64,000 bases of DNA. Source: Kordiimonas marina. Its GTDB lineage: Bacteria; Pseudomonadota; Alphaproteobacteria; Sphingomonadales; Kordiimonadaceae. Made by a program: the position numbers and the translations under genes. The stretch spans positions 248,001 to 312,000 of the forward strand of contig NZ_JAINDF010000002.1 of NCBI RefSeq assembly GCF_023006325.1, read 5' to 3'. The notes beneath the pieces were generated by a model. It made no database searches and was not told the origin of the DNA. It worked only from the letters and a program-made list of their open reading frames with translations. Of the stretch, positions 24,100 through 33,412 are shown piece by piece. Each line of letters begins with the position of its first letter. The first letter of the stretch is position 1.

Positions 24100-25768
24100 G
24101 CCCGTGAAAGACACCCCGACAAGCGACCGGTCTTCCTCCTCCTTGTCTGAGGGGAGCGCGTCTGCCAACCAGCCGCGCCATTATACCCGCGGCCTGTCGC
24201 CCTTGATGATCCGCATCATGGCGATCAACGCCATCGCGCTTCTGATCCTGGTGGGCGGGGTGCTTTACCTCAATCAGTTTCGCCAGAACCTGATCCATGC
24301 CCGGGTTGAGGAACTGACGGTACAGGCCGAGATTATCGCAGGCGCCCTCGGTGAAGCGGCGGCAGGCGGGCCGGAAGCGACCGAGATCGACCTTGCCCCC
24401 GCGCGCCAGATCATCACCCGTCTCGTCGGGCCCACCGACAACCGGGCGCGCCTGTTCGCGAACGACGGCCGCATGATCGCCGACAGCCGCTTTCTCGCGG
24501 GCGACAAGCGCCTGATTGAGGAGGAGCTGCCCCGGCTCGATTCCGAACCGAGCCTCAGGGACGACATCAGCGAAACGCTGCACCGGTTCCTCGACAGCAT
24601 CAGCCGCAAGATAGACGCGCCCGAAAATGTCGACCGCCCCGGCATGCGCGCGGAGGATTTCATCGAGGTCCAGTCAGCGCTGGCAGGCGCGCTTTCGGTT
24701 CAGCTCAGGAAGCGGGAGGACGGCAAGCTTGTCATCAATATCGCGGCACCCGTGCAGCGGTTCCGCCGCGTCCTCGGGGCACTGCTGCTGACCGCGCAGA
24801 CCGAAGATATCGACGCCATTGTCCGCGCCGAACAGATGGTCACCCTGAAGGTCTTCTTCGGGGCGCTTGGGGTGACGATCCTCCTGTCCTTCTTCCTGGG
24901 ACGCACGCTTGTGCGGCCGGTCCGGGTGCTGGCACGCGCGGCTGAACGCGTCCGCCGCGGGATCGGGCGGGAGGAAAGCATTCCGGAATTCGCCGAACGG
25001 CTGGATGAGATCGGCGACCTGTCCCGCTCGCTCAGTGACATGACACGCGCGCTCTACCGCCAGATCGACGCGGTTGAACAGTTTGCGGCCGATGTCGCCC
25101 ACGAAATCAAGAACCCGCTGTCGTCGATGCGGAGCGCGCTCGATACCCTGCCGCTTGCCACCAAGCCCGAGCAGCGGGACAAGCTGTTTGCCATCCTGCA
25201 GGAGGATGTGAAGCGTATCGACAGGCTGATCACCGACATTTCCGATGCCTCGCGCCTGGATGCCGAACTGACAAGGGGGGAGGCCGAGACGATCGACCTC
25301 GGCTATATGCTGTCGGTTTTGGTGGATGCCTACCGCACCACGCAGTTGCCGGAGGGGATCAGCCTTCAGTTCGAAGAAGGCGTGCCCGGCGTCTATATGG
25401 TCCGGGGGATCGAGGCGCGGCTTGGCCAGGTCTGGCGCAATTTCATCGATAATGCCGTCAGCTTCAGCCCCGATGGCGGCACCGTGAGCGTGACCCTCGC
25501 CATCCGGGAAGGCTTCGTTGTACTGGCGGTGGAAGATGACGGCCCGGGCCTGCCTGAGGGGTCTGAAGAAAAAGTGTTCAGGCGCTTCTATTCCGAACGG
25601 CCGGAAACCGAAGCCTTCGGCGGTCATTCCGGGCTTGGGCTCGCCATTTCCAAACAGGTGATTGAAGCCCATGGCGGCTGGATCATGGCTGAAAACCGGC
25701 TGGATGAGGACGGCAATGTCTTGGGCGCGCGTTTCATGACCGGCTTGCCGGTTGCGGCGGAGGACTAA
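24068..25768 (+). CDS. chvG: ChvG, transmembrane sensor histidine kinase
   Basis: A 566-residue sensor kinase. A charged N-terminus precedes TM1 (about 47-68); a periplasmic sensor of roughly 190 residues (ChvG-type, with [18 protein letters not shown]) follows; TM2 is about 258-278, then HAMP. The dimerisation helix has the phospho-acceptor His 345 in [13 protein letters not shown]; the ATP domain shows [18 protein letters not shown] (N box), [11 protein letters not shown] and [12 protein letters not shown]. All catalytic boxes look intact. ATG 24068 lies within chvI, giving tight coupling. Confidence 0.93.
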   Translation: MVSVTVTETPEPVKDTPTSDRSSSSLSEGSASANQPRHYTRGLSPLMIRIMAINAIALLILVGGVLYLNQFRQNLIHARVEELTVQAEIIAGALGEAAAGGPEATEIDLAPARQIITRLVGPTDNRARLFANDGRMIADSRFLAGDKRLIEEELPRLDSEPSLRDDISETLHRFLDSISRKIDAPENVDRPGMRAEDFIEVQSALAGALSVQLRKREDGKLVINIAAPVQRFRRVLGALLLTAQTEDIDAIVRAEQMVTLKVFFGALGVTILLSFFLGRTLVRPVRVLARAAERVRRGIGREESIPEFAERLDEIGDLSRSLSDMTRALYRQIDAVEQFAADVAHEIKNPLSSMRSALDTLPLATKPEQRDKLFAILQEDVKRIDRLITDISDASRLDAELTRGEAETIDLGYMLSVLVDAYRTTQLPEGISLQFEEGVPGVYMVRGIEARLGQVWRNFIDNAVSFSPDGGTVSVTLAIREGFVVLAVEDDGPGLPEGSEEKVFRRFYSERPETEAFGGHSGLGLAISKQVIEAHGGWIMAENRLDEDGNVLGARFMTGLPVAAED

Positions 25769-25771
25769 GCC

Positions 25772-26236
25772 ATGTCCGGCCTGCCCTCCCTTCATGGCAC
25801 TGTGATTGCGCGCTCTGGCGCGGGCATCCTGCTGATCGGCCCGTCGGGCGCGGGCAAGTCCGACCTGGCGCTCAGGCTGATCGACCGTGGCGCGCAGCTG
25901 GTTGCGGATGACCAGGTGCTGGTTGAGGTGCGGGACGGCCTTATCCATGCCACGCCGCCTGCGCGGTTGGCGGGGCTGATGGAGATCCGGGGGCTCGGTA
26001 TCGTGCCCATGCCCTATGTTCATGATATCCCGCTCTCCCTGGTGGTTGAGCTAGCCGCCGCTTCCGATGTGCCCCGCCTGCCTGAAAAGCAACAGTTCAG
26101 CCTTTGTGGGGTCGATCTGCCGCTTGTACGGTTGAATGCGTTTGAAGTTTCCACCCCGAATAAAATAGAGTTGGCGCTCACCCACCCTGAATGGATTGCA
26201 AGTGAGGGCGACAATGACCGAGACACCGATAGCTGA
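25772..26236 (+). CDS. hprK: HPr kinase/phosphorylase, short alphaproteobacterial form
   Basis: A 154-residue protein equal to only the catalytic C-terminal half of Gram-positive HprK. Visible are the P-loop GPSGAGKS (23-30), ADDQVLVEV (metal and HPr contact region), and the signature EIRGLGIVPMPYV. In alphaproteobacteria this short form phosphorylates a Ser of HPr, tying PTS state to carbon/nitrogen control. It starts 3 bases after chvG and its end overlaps rapZ by 23 bases, so chvG-hprK-rapZ are one transcript. Confidence 0.92.
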   Translation: MSGLPSLHGTVIARSGAGILLIGPSGAGKSDLALRLIDRGAQLVADDQVLVEVRDGLIHATPPARLAGLMEIRGLGIVPMPYVHDIPLSLVVELAAASDVPRLPEKQQFSLCGVDLPLVRLNAFEVSTPNKIELALTHPEWIASEGDNDRDTDS

Positions 26237-27122
26237 CCCGGCTGAAGACGGCAGGCGCCAGCTTGTGATCGTCACGGGGCTTTCGGGCGCGGGCAAATCC
26301 TCCGCGCTCAATGCGTTCGAGGATATCGGCTACCAGGTTATCGACAATCTGCCGCTGACGCTTCTGTCCGACCTTCTGAACGAAATGATGACCGGTGACG
26401 ACAGGCGGCCGATCGCGGTCGGGATCGATTCCCGCACCCTGCATTTCTCGCCTGGCCAGTTTACCGAAGCCGTTCAGGGCCTGAGGACACGCCCGGACAT
26501 TCATCTGCATGTGCTGTTCATGGATGCGGCCGACGATGTGCTGATGAAGCGCTTTTCGGAAACCCGCCGGGTGCATCCGCTGGGGGAGGGCAAGCTGCTC
26601 AGGGCAGCCATACGCCAGGAGCGGGACCTGATGGCGGCGATCCGCCCGGTGATTGACGGCCTTATCGACACCAGCACGCGCACGGGGGCGGAAACCCGCC
26701 GGGTGGTCCTCAGCCGGTTTGCCGCGCACCAGTCCCCCGATATGATCGTCACCTTCATGTCGTTCGGATTCGCGAATGGCGTGCCCCGGGACGCCGATCT
26801 GGTCTTTGATGTGCGCTTTCTCAGGAACCCGCATTATGTGCCTGACTTGAAGCCGCTCACGGGCAGGGAAGAGGCTGTCGCCAACTATGTGCGCGCCGAT
26901 GAAGCCTTCGGTCCCTTTGTCGATAAGGTCACGGACCTTCTCGGCTTTTTGCTGCCGCGCTACCAGGCGGAGGGAAAATCATACCTGACGCTTGCTTTTG
27001 GCTGCACGGGCGGCAAACATCGGTCTGTAACGATGGTCGAAACCCTTGCCCCGCAAATGGCGCTGGACGGGTTGGCCGTCAACCTGTACCACAGGGAGCT
27101 TAGCGGTGACGAAGGCCGCTGA
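26214..27122 (+). CDS. rapZ: RapZ, RNase adapter / nucleotide-binding protein (YvcJ family)
   Basis: A 302-residue P-loop protein: GLSGAGKS at 22-29, AFEDIGYQVIDNLPLTLL next to it, the central RRVHPL, and the C-terminal signature AFGCTGGKHRSVTMVETLA. ATG 26214 is chosen; the codons before it belong to hprK's frame region. RapZ in enterobacteria guides an sRNA to RNase E for glmS control, while homologues here have less clear roles, and a position after hprK is the alphaproteobacterial norm. Confidence 0.92.
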   Translation: MTETPIADPAEDGRRQLVIVTGLSGAGKSSALNAFEDIGYQVIDNLPLTLLSDLLNEMMTGDDRRPIAVGIDSRTLHFSPGQFTEAVQGLRTRPDIHLHVLFMDAADDVLMKRFSETRRVHPLGEGKLLRAAIRQERDLMAAIRPVIDGLIDTSTRTGAETRRVVLSRFAAHQSPDMIVTFMSFGFANGVPRDADLVFDVRFLRNPHYVPDLKPLTGREEAVANYVRADEAFGPFVDKVTDLLGFLLPRYQAEGKSYLTLAFGCTGGKHRSVTMVETLAPQMALDGLAVNLYHRELSGDEGR

Positions 27123-27154
27123 AGGGGTCTGATGCTGAGGGAGAGACGACTAAG

Positions 27155-27553
27155 ATGATTGGCATGGTGTTGGTAACGCACGGCCGGCTGGCGGAAGAAT
27201 TCGTCGCAGCGACCGAACATGTCGTTGGCGGGCAGGATCAGATCCGGGCGATTTGTATCGGCCCCGATGACGATATGGAACGCCGCCGCCGTGAAATCAT
27301 GGATGCCGTCAATGAGGTCGACAGCGGCCAGGGCGTCGTGCTGCTGACCGACATGTTCGGCGGCACACCCTCAAACCTCGCCATTTCGCTTCTGGAAAAG
27401 GACCGGGTCGAGGTCATCGCCGGGATCAACCTGCCGATGCTGATCAAGCTTGCCAGCGTCCGCCAGGGCGCCACGCTGCCTGAAGCGGTTGAAGCCGCCA
27501 AGGAAGCCGGGATCAAATATATCAATGTCGCCAGCCAGGTGCTTGGGGGCTGA
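27155..27553 (+). CDS. PTS EIIA component, mannose type (ManX-like)
   Basis: A 132-residue EIIA domain of the mannose/fructose family. The phosphorylatable His 9 lies in MIGMVLVTHGRLAEE, and VVLLTDMFGGTPSNLAISLL is the conserved second loop. There are no IIB, IIC or IID genes here, so as in many proteobacteria it probably acts as a regulatory rather than a transport component, receiving phosphate from HPr encoded next door. RapZ lies upstream by 32 bases and HPr downstream by 12. Confidence 0.92.
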   Translation: MIGMVLVTHGRLAEEFVAATEHVVGGQDQIRAICIGPDDDMERRRREIMDAVNEVDSGQGVVLLTDMFGGTPSNLAISLLEKDRVEVIAGINLPMLIKLASVRQGATLPEAVEAAKEAGIKYINVASQVLGG

Positions 27554-27565
27554 TGGCGGCGCGGT

Positions 27566-27847
27566 ATGAGTGACAGTAGCTTTTCCCGTGATGTAACCAT
27601 CGTCAACACCCGTGGCCTTCATGCCCGCGCCTCCGCCCGGTTCGCCCGCGAGGCAGGCACCTTCGATGCCATCGTCCATGTCGCCAAGGACGGTACCCAA
27701 GTGGTCGGCACGTCGATCATGGGGCTGATGATGCTGGGGGCGGCAAAGGGCGAAACCATCATCATCTCCACCGAAGGACCCGCCGCCGGGGACGCGCTCG
27801 ACGCCTTGTGCGCGCTCGTTTCCGACAGGTTCGGGGAAGAAGACTAG
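27566..27847 (+). CDS. ptsH: HPr phosphocarrier protein
   Basis: A 93-residue HPr. His 19 in NTRGLHARASARF is the site phosphorylated by enzyme I, and Ser 50 in VVGTSIMGLMML is the equivalent of the regulatory serine phosphorylated by HprK, whose gene is in the same cluster. The presence of both sites fits the short HprK. Enzyme I (ptsP type) is not in the window. Confidence 0.93.
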   Translation: MSDSSFSRDVTIVNTRGLHARASARFAREAGTFDAIVHVAKDGTQVVGTSIMGLMMLGAAKGETIIISTEGPAAGDALDALCALVSDRFGEED

Positions 27848-27885
27848 GCTTCAGCAACGCCTTCCCTTGTCTATATAAAGAAATC

Positions 27886-27914
27886 TTTATCTTACGTTTG
27901 ATGCCTGCTATAAG
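27886..27914 (+). promoter_or_regulatory. Candidate sigma-70 promoter of ahcY
   Basis: TTTATC (27886-27891), 17 bases, TATAAG (27909-27914). The -10 matches 5 of 6 positions, the -35 only 3 of 6. It sits in the 105-base gap upstream of ahcY. Confidence 0.35.
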
Positions 27915-27945
27915 GGCCGCTAAAGGTACCTATAGTATAAGCAGG
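27904..27945 (+). other. Inverted repeat in the ahcY leader overlapping the ribosome site
   Basis: CCTGCTATA (27904-27912) and TATAAGCAGG (27936-27945) can pair with one bulge. The 3' arm contains the AGG used as ribosome-binding site before ATG 27953, so the stem could hide it, but the 5' arm overlaps the candidate -10. Confidence 0.3.
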
Positions 27946-27952
27946 ATGTCTC

Positions 27953-29239
27953 ATGACCGATTATAAAGTAGCCGATATTTCGCTGGCCGACTGGGGGCGG
28001 AAAGAAATCAACATCGCTGAAACCGAGATGCCGGGCCTGATGGCTCTCCGTGAAGAATTCGGCGAAGAGCAGCCGCTCAAGGGCGCCCGTATTGCTGGCT
28101 GCCTGCATATGACCATCCAGACTGCGGTTCTGATCGAAACGCTGACGGCGCTTGGCGCTGAAGTGCGCTGGTCCAGCTGCAACATCTTCTCGACCCAGGA
28201 TCATGCCGCGGCCGCGATTGCCGCGACCGGCGTGCCTGTCTTCGCCTGGAAGGGTGAGACCGAGGAAGAGTTCGACTGGTGTATCCATCAGACCATCAAA
28301 GGCCCGGACGGCTGGGTCCCGAACATGATCCTCGATGATGGCGGCGACCTCACGGTCATGATGCACAATGATTATCCCGAGCTGATGGACGGCGTGAAGG
28401 GTATCTCGGAAGAGACCACCACCGGTGTGATGCGTCTTTACGAAATGGCCAAGGAAGGCCGCCTGTCTGTACCGGCCATCAACGTCAACGACAGCGTGAC
28501 CAAGTCCAAGTTCGACAACCTTTATGGCTGCCGCGAAAGCCTGGTCGACGGCGTCAAGCGCGCGACCGACGTGATGATTGCCGGTAAGGTTGCTGTGGTC
28601 TGTGGCTACGGTGACGTGGGCAAGGGCTCGGCCGAATCGCTCCGGAGCCAGGGCGCGCGCGTCATGGTCACTGAAATCGACCCCATCTGCGCGCTGCAGG
28701 CCGCGATGGAAGGCTATGAAGTTACCACGATGGAAGACGCCGCGGCGCAGGGCGATATCTTCGTCACCTGTACCGGCAACAAGGACGTCATCACGCTCGA
28801 CCATATGCGCGAGATGAAAGACCGTGCCATCGTCTGCAACATCGGCCACTTCGACAGCGAGATCCAGATCGCGTCGCTTTCCAACTACAAATGGGAAGAA
28901 GTGAAGCCGCAGGTCGATGAAGTCATCTTCCCGGACGGCAAGCGCCTGATCGTGCTCGCCAAGGGCCGCCTCGTGAACCTCGGCTGCGCCACCGGCCACC
29001 CGAGCTTCGTGATGTCCGCCAGCTTCACCAACCAGGTGCTGGCGCAGATCGAGCTGTGGCACAACCACGCGAACTACGACAAGAACGTCTATGTGCTGCC
29101 GAAGCACCTGGATGAGAAAGTGGCGACGCTGCACCTGGGCAAACTGGGCGCGAAGCTGACCCAGCTTTCCGCTGAGCAGGCCAAATATCTCGGCCTCAAG
29201 GTCGAAGGCCCGTTCAAGCCTGATCATTACCGTTACTAA
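27953..29239 (+). CDS. ahcY: S-adenosylhomocysteinase
   Basis: A 428-residue NAD-dependent enzyme that splits S-adenosylhomocysteine into adenosine and homocysteine. Marks include [20 protein letters not shown], the substrate loop [35 protein letters not shown], the NAD-binding [14 protein letters not shown] and the C-terminal PDHYRY signature. It is complete and close to the usual bacterial length. metK follows after 24 bases, so the methyl cycle genes are probably one unit. Confidence 0.97.
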   Translation: MTDYKVADISLADWGRKEINIAETEMPGLMALREEFGEEQPLKGARIAGCLHMTIQTAVLIETLTALGAEVRWSSCNIFSTQDHAAAAIAATGVPVFAWKGETEEEFDWCIHQTIKGPDGWVPNMILDDGGDLTVMMHNDYPELMDGVKGISEETTTGVMRLYEMAKEGRLSVPAINVNDSVTKSKFDNLYGCRESLVDGVKRATDVMIAGKVAVVCGYGDVGKGSAESLRSQGARVMVTEIDPICALQAAMEGYEVTTMEDAAAQGDIFVTCTGNKDVITLDHMREMKDRAIVCNIGHFDSEIQIASLSNYKWEEVKPQVDEVIFPDGKRLIVLAKGRLVNLGCATGHPSFVMSASFTNQVLAQIELWHNHANYDKNVYVLPKHLDEKVATLHLGKLGAKLTQLSAEQAKYLGLKVEGPFKPDHYRY

Positions 29240-29263
29240 TTCAGTCCTTCGGAGGGCAGCCGT

Positions 29264-30433
29264 ATGAAAGACTATCTCTTCACCAGTGAATCGGTATCCG
29301 AAGGCCACCCGGATAAGGTGGCCGACCGGATTTCCGACAGCATTGTCGACCTGTATCTGGGGGCAATGCCGGAAGCCCGTGTGGCGGCCGAAACAATGGT
29401 TACCACCAACCGGATTATCGTGGCTGGTGAAGTGCGCGGGCCCGACAGCGTCACTCATGACGATATCGAGCGCGTTGCCCGTCAGGCCGTGCGCGATATC
29501 GGCTACGAGCAGGAAGGCTTCCACTGGAAGACAGCGGATTTCCAGAATTACCTGCACGAACAGTCGGCTGACATTGCCATGGGCGTTGACGCCGCGGGCA
29601 ACAAGGATGAAGGCGCTGGCGACCAGGGCATCATGTTCGGCTATGCCTGTGACGAGACCGAAAGCTACATGCCGGCCCCGATCGACTATGCGCACCGTAT
29701 CCTGAAATCGATGGCCGAAGCCCGTCATTCGGGTACGGCGCCGATGCTGGAGCCGGATGCCAAAAGCCAGGTGACCCTCCGCTATGTGAACGGCCGCCCG
29801 GTTGGTGCCACCAGCGTTGTGGTCTCGACCCAGCATAACGCCGCCATCAGCCAGGATGACCTGAAGGAACTGGTGCGCGGGCATGTTGAAGGCGTCCTGC
29901 CTGAAGGTTGGATGTGCCCCGAGGATGAGTTCTATGTGAACCCGACGGGCCAGTTCATCATCGGCGGGCCGGACGGTGACGCGGGCCTCACGGGCCGCAA
30001 GATCATCGTCGACACCTACGGCGGGGCTGCCCCGCATGGTGGCGGTGCCTTCTCCGGTAAGGACCCGACCAAGGTTGACCGCTCGGCCGCTTATGCCGCG
30101 CGCTACCTTGCCAAGAACGTTGTGGCGGCGGGGATCAGCTCCAACTGCACCATCCAGCTTGCTTACGCCATCGGCGTTTCCAAGCCGCTCGCGGTCTATG
30201 TCGACCTCTGGGGCGGTGAGCATAATATCGATCCGGCGCGTCTGTCGGACGTGTTGCAGCAGATGGTGAACCTGAGCCCGCGTGGCATCCGGGAGCATCT
30301 TCAGCTCAACAAGCCGATCTATACCCGCACCTCGTCCTACGGTCACTTCGGCCGCAAGCCGACCGACGATGGCGGCTTTTCGTGGGAAAAGCTCGATCTT
30401 GTCGACGCGCTCAAGGCGGAGTTCGGCCTGTAA
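29264..30433 (+). CDS. metK: S-adenosylmethionine synthetase
   Basis: A 389-residue methionine adenosyltransferase. Domain marks are [18 protein letters not shown] (ATP/Mg binding), [15 protein letters not shown] (the signature hexapeptide GAGDQG), and [19 protein letters not shown] near the C-terminus. It makes SAM, whose by-product is recycled by AhcY upstream. GGAGGG precedes the start. No room exists for a SAM riboswitch in the 24-base gap before it, so any control must act upstream of ahcY. Confidence 0.97.
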   Translation: MKDYLFTSESVSEGHPDKVADRISDSIVDLYLGAMPEARVAAETMVTTNRIIVAGEVRGPDSVTHDDIERVARQAVRDIGYEQEGFHWKTADFQNYLHEQSADIAMGVDAAGNKDEGAGDQGIMFGYACDETESYMPAPIDYAHRILKSMAEARHSGTAPMLEPDAKSQVTLRYVNGRPVGATSVVVSTQHNAAISQDDLKELVRGHVEGVLPEGWMCPEDEFYVNPTGQFIIGGPDGDAGLTGRKIIVDTYGGAAPHGGGAFSGKDPTKVDRSAAYAARYLAKNVVAAGISSNCTIQLAYAIGVSKPLAVYVDLWGGEHNIDPARLSDVLQQMVNLSPRGIREHLQLNKPIYTRTSSYGHFGRKPTDDGGFSWEKLDLVDALKAEFGL

Positions 30434-30469
30434 GCTGCTGGCCGCTTGAAAACAAAAGCATACCTTGTC

Positions 30470-30498
30470 TAGCCCGGCCCTGCCGGGCTAAACTTTTT
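30470..30498 (+). terminator. Rho-independent terminator after metK
   Basis: TAGCCCGGC (30470-30478) / GCCGGGCTA (30482-30490), a 9-bp stem with a 3-nt loop, then AACTTTTTCC. Confidence 0.88.
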
Positions 30499-30563
30499 CC
30501 TGACATTTTCCTGGCCATTTAGCAGGCCATCTATCTGGCCGCTTCGGGGGAGACACACGGCAG

Positions 30564-32924
30564 GTGACGGTGGATATAGGCGTTCATCCTTGGTACTGGA
30601 TCGCCGCGGTGCTGGCTGCGGTCGCCTGGGCGTCGCTCGGCCTCTATGCGCTTTGGCGCGCGGGCCGGATGACCGACCGGGCGCAGGGCCTGCAGGACTT
30701 GGCCGATTTCCTCGATTCCATGATCCGCACCGACCATCGGCATCCGATCTGGCTGTGGCCGGACGGGCGGCTTCAGGCTGACGCCGGCACGCTGATGCTG
30801 GTGGGGCGTCCGTCGGCTGCCACCCTGGATGACCTGGCGGACAGCGGCGGCCTGCCCGCAAGCACGGTGGCGGAAATACGCACCGGGCTCGACAAGGGCG
30901 GCGATGTGCCCACCCCGTTGGTGATCGACCGGGGACAAGGCCGTCCGCGTCTGATCGTCGACCTCCAGTGGCTGCCGGTCGGTGACGCGCGCTGGCCCAG
31001 CTGCATCCTGTGGCTGGAAGAAAGCCTGGAACGCCCGGCAAGCGCGGGCCGCCAGGGCGTACGGGCGCTGGAGCTCAGGCTCAAGGAACTGACGCGCGTC
31101 TTCAACAGCGTGCCGTTCCCGGTGTGGGTGCGCGGCCCAAATTATGAACTGGTTGAGGTCAACCAGGCTTATGTCGATGCAGTCGATGGCGATAGTGTCG
31201 CCGATGTGGTTGGCCGTGGCCTGGAGCTGTTCGACCGTGGCAGCCTAAGCGCCGCCCGCAAGGCGCGGGAGGAAGGCACCCGCGTGCGGGAGCGCCGCTT
31301 TGGCGTGATCGACGGCCAGCGCCGCGCCTTTTCGCTGACCAACCTGCCCCTGAAGGACGGCACCATCATGGGCATCGCGGTCGATGTCACCGGTGAGGAA
31401 GAAGCGCTGAATGAGCTGAGCCGTGTGCTCGAAGCCCAGTCGGAGACGCTCAACCGGCTCAGAAGCCCAGTGGCGATTTTCGGACCGGGCCAGACGCTCC
31501 GCTTCTACAACAGCGCCTTCGCCCGCCTGTCGCACCTGTCCGAGGACATGCTGTCCTCCGAAATCCGCCATAGTGAGCTTCTGGATGCCATGCGTGAGAA
31601 GCGCCGCCTGCCTGAACAGGCCGATTTCTCCGCCTGGAAGAAAAGCGTGCTCAGGCACTATACCTCGCTTCTGGAGCCCTATGAGGAAATGTGGCACCTG
31701 CCGGACGGCACCGCCCACCGTGTTGTCACCCAGCCGCATCCCTTGGGTGGTCTCCTGATTCTGTTCGAGGATGTCACCGACAAGCTGGCGCTTGAACGCT
31801 CCTACAACACGCTGATCGCCGTGCAGCAGGAAACCCTGGATAACATGCGCGAAAGTATCGCGGTGTTCGGCTCCAACGGGCGGCTGCAGCTGTCGAACCC
31901 GGCCTTCCAAAGCCTGTGGCGGTTGGATGATGATGCGCTTGACGGCAACCCGCACCTGTCGGAGCTGGTGAAAAGCCTGGACCTCAAACCGGCCCCGAAG
32001 GTCGGGAAAGGCCAGCCGGATTTCAAAAAGAACCTGGCAAGCTGGGTTGCTGCCCGCAAACACAAGACCGGCCGCTGGTACCGGGGCGACGGTCTGGTGA
32101 TCGACTATACCATCGTGCCCCTGCCTGATGGCGGCGTCATGCTGACCCAAAGCGACGTGACCGACAGTTTCAAGGTCGAACAGGCCCTGCGTGAACGTTC
32201 CCACGCGCTTGAAGCCGCCGACAAGCTCAAGAGCGAGTTCATCACCAACATGTCCTACGAACTCAGGACACCGCTCAACTCCATCATCGGCTTTACCGAG
32301 CTTCTGGACCAGAAAATCTTCGGGGACCTCAACGACCAGCAAAGCAGTTATGTGAAGGACATCCTGTCCGCCGCGGGTACGCTCAAGGACCTGGTGGCAG
32401 ACGTGCTTGACCTCGCCGTCATCGAAGCCGGCGAAGCCCGGGTGGAACTGGGCGAGGTAGATGTCGAAGCCGCGCTCAAGGAAGCGGCGACCCTGGCACA
32501 GGAACTCGCCCGCAAGGTCGATGTGTCCTTGAAGGTCAGCTGCCCTGTCCCGACCGGACTTGTGGAGGCGGACGAGCGCAGGCTTCGGCAGGCTTTCTAC
32601 AATATGGTCTCCTCCATGCTGAATTTCGCGCGCTACGGCGGCGAATTGGACATCACGCTCACCGGCCGGAAGAAAGATGTCACGGTGACGATTTCGAACG
32701 CCGATTCGGGCCTGACCCCGCGGGAACGCGACCGTCTTGTCGAAACCGTCGCCATGGGCGCGAGCCCCGGCGGGCGGCGGGCGACCGGTCTTGATTTGGC
32801 GCTGGTGCGCAGTATTGTGGGCCTCCATCATGGCAGCCTGGTGCTCGACCCGTTTGAAAGCGAAGGCCTGCTTCTCAGCCTCACCCTGCCGCGGCATCAC
32901 CCCGCTGGCAAAGAACCGAAGTAA
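30564..32924 (+). CDS. divL: DivL-like PAS sensor pseudokinase with Tyr at the phospho-site
   Basis: A 786-residue protein: one N-terminal membrane anchor (about 10-32), three PAS-like regions (about 172-275, 292-405 and 418-535), then a HisKA/HATPase module. At the phospho-acceptor place Tyr 565 replaces His (NMSYELRTPLNSIIGF; codon TAC at 32256-32258), the hallmark of DivL. The ATP domain is also degraded: NMVSSMLNFA lacks the second N-box Asn, ADSGLT lacks the last Gly of DxGxG, and TGLDLALVR replaces GTGLGL. In Caulobacter DivL controls CckA and so CtrA and cell polarity; DivK or its homologue is not in the window. tsaE follows after 8 bases. Confidence 0.88.
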   Translation: MTVDIGVHPWYWIAAVLAAVAWASLGLYALWRAGRMTDRAQGLQDLADFLDSMIRTDHRHPIWLWPDGRLQADAGTLMLVGRPSAATLDDLADSGGLPASTVAEIRTGLDKGGDVPTPLVIDRGQGRPRLIVDLQWLPVGDARWPSCILWLEESLERPASAGRQGVRALELRLKELTRVFNSVPFPVWVRGPNYELVEVNQAYVDAVDGDSVADVVGRGLELFDRGSLSAARKAREEGTRVRERRFGVIDGQRRAFSLTNLPLKDGTIMGIAVDVTGEEEALNELSRVLEAQSETLNRLRSPVAIFGPGQTLRFYNSAFARLSHLSEDMLSSEIRHSELLDAMREKRRLPEQADFSAWKKSVLRHYTSLLEPYEEMWHLPDGTAHRVVTQPHPLGGLLILFEDVTDKLALERSYNTLIAVQQETLDNMRESIAVFGSNGRLQLSNPAFQSLWRLDDDALDGNPHLSELVKSLDLKPAPKVGKGQPDFKKNLASWVAARKHKTGRWYRGDGLVIDYTIVPLPDGGVMLTQSDVTDSFKVEQALRERSHALEAADKLKSEFITNMSYELRTPLNSIIGFTELLDQKIFGDLNDQQSSYVKDILSAAGTLKDLVADVLDLAVIEAGEARVELGEVDVEAALKEAATLAQELARKVDVSLKVSCPVPTGLVEADERRLRQAFYNMVSSMLNFARYGGELDITLTGRKKDVTVTISNADSGLTPRERDRLVETVAMGASPGGRRATGLDLALVRSIVGLHHGSLVLDPFESEGLLLSLTLPRHHPAGKEPK

Positions 32925-32932
32925 CCGCCTCC

Positions 32933-33412
32933 ATGGCTGCGACCGTCCGTATGCAAATTGACTGTGCCGATGAACAGGCGACCGCGGCGCTTGCCGCCCG
33001 GCTTGCCGCGCGTCTGCAGGCCGGTGACCTGGTCGCGCTGACCGGGGACTTGGGGGCCGGGAAAAGCACGTTCGCCCGCGCCTTCATTCGCGCCCGTCTT
33101 GCGGACGATATGGCCGAAGTCCCTAGCCCGACCTTCACGCTGGTCCAAACCTATGACGACCCCGAAGGCGGGGAGATCTGGCACGCCGACCTCTACCGCC
33201 TGACCGAGCCTGAGGAAGCCTACGAACTCGGCCTCGATGAAGCGCGCGAAGACGCCATCTGCCTGATCGAATGGCCGGATCGGATGCCGGCTGACTGGTG
33301 GCAGGGCGCCCTGTCGCTCGATTTCACCATCGGTGAGAAGGGTGTTCGTCATGTGGTCGTCTCAGGCGACAATGCGGCTTGGGTCCCCCGGCTTGAGGGG
33401 CTGGCGCCATGA
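32933..33412 (+). CDS. tsaE: TsaE, tRNA threonylcarbamoyladenosine ATPase subunit
   Basis: A 159-residue P-loop ATPase of the t6A-forming TsaBDE complex: GDLGAGKST (Walker A, about 38-46), VPSPTFTLVQTYD, the Asp/His pair HADLYRL and LIEWPDRM. Length is usual for the family. It lies between divL and murU in the conserved alphaproteobacterial order, overlapping the next start by 4 bases (ATGA). Confidence 0.95.
   Translation: MAATVRMQIDCADEQATAALAARLAARLQAGDLVALTGDLGAGKSTFARAFIRARLADDMAEVPSPTFTLVQTYDDPEGGEIWHADLYRLTEPEEAYELGLDEAREDAICLIEWPDRMPADWWQGALSLDFTIGEKGVRHVVVSGDNAAWVPRLEGLAP

Noticed and set aside
27848-27952. SAM-II or SAH riboswitch before ahcY, suggested by GCTAAAGG
   Set aside because: The hairpin that should precede the GCTAAA segment is missing: no partner for GCCTGCT is found upstream. 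The similarity is short and probably chance.
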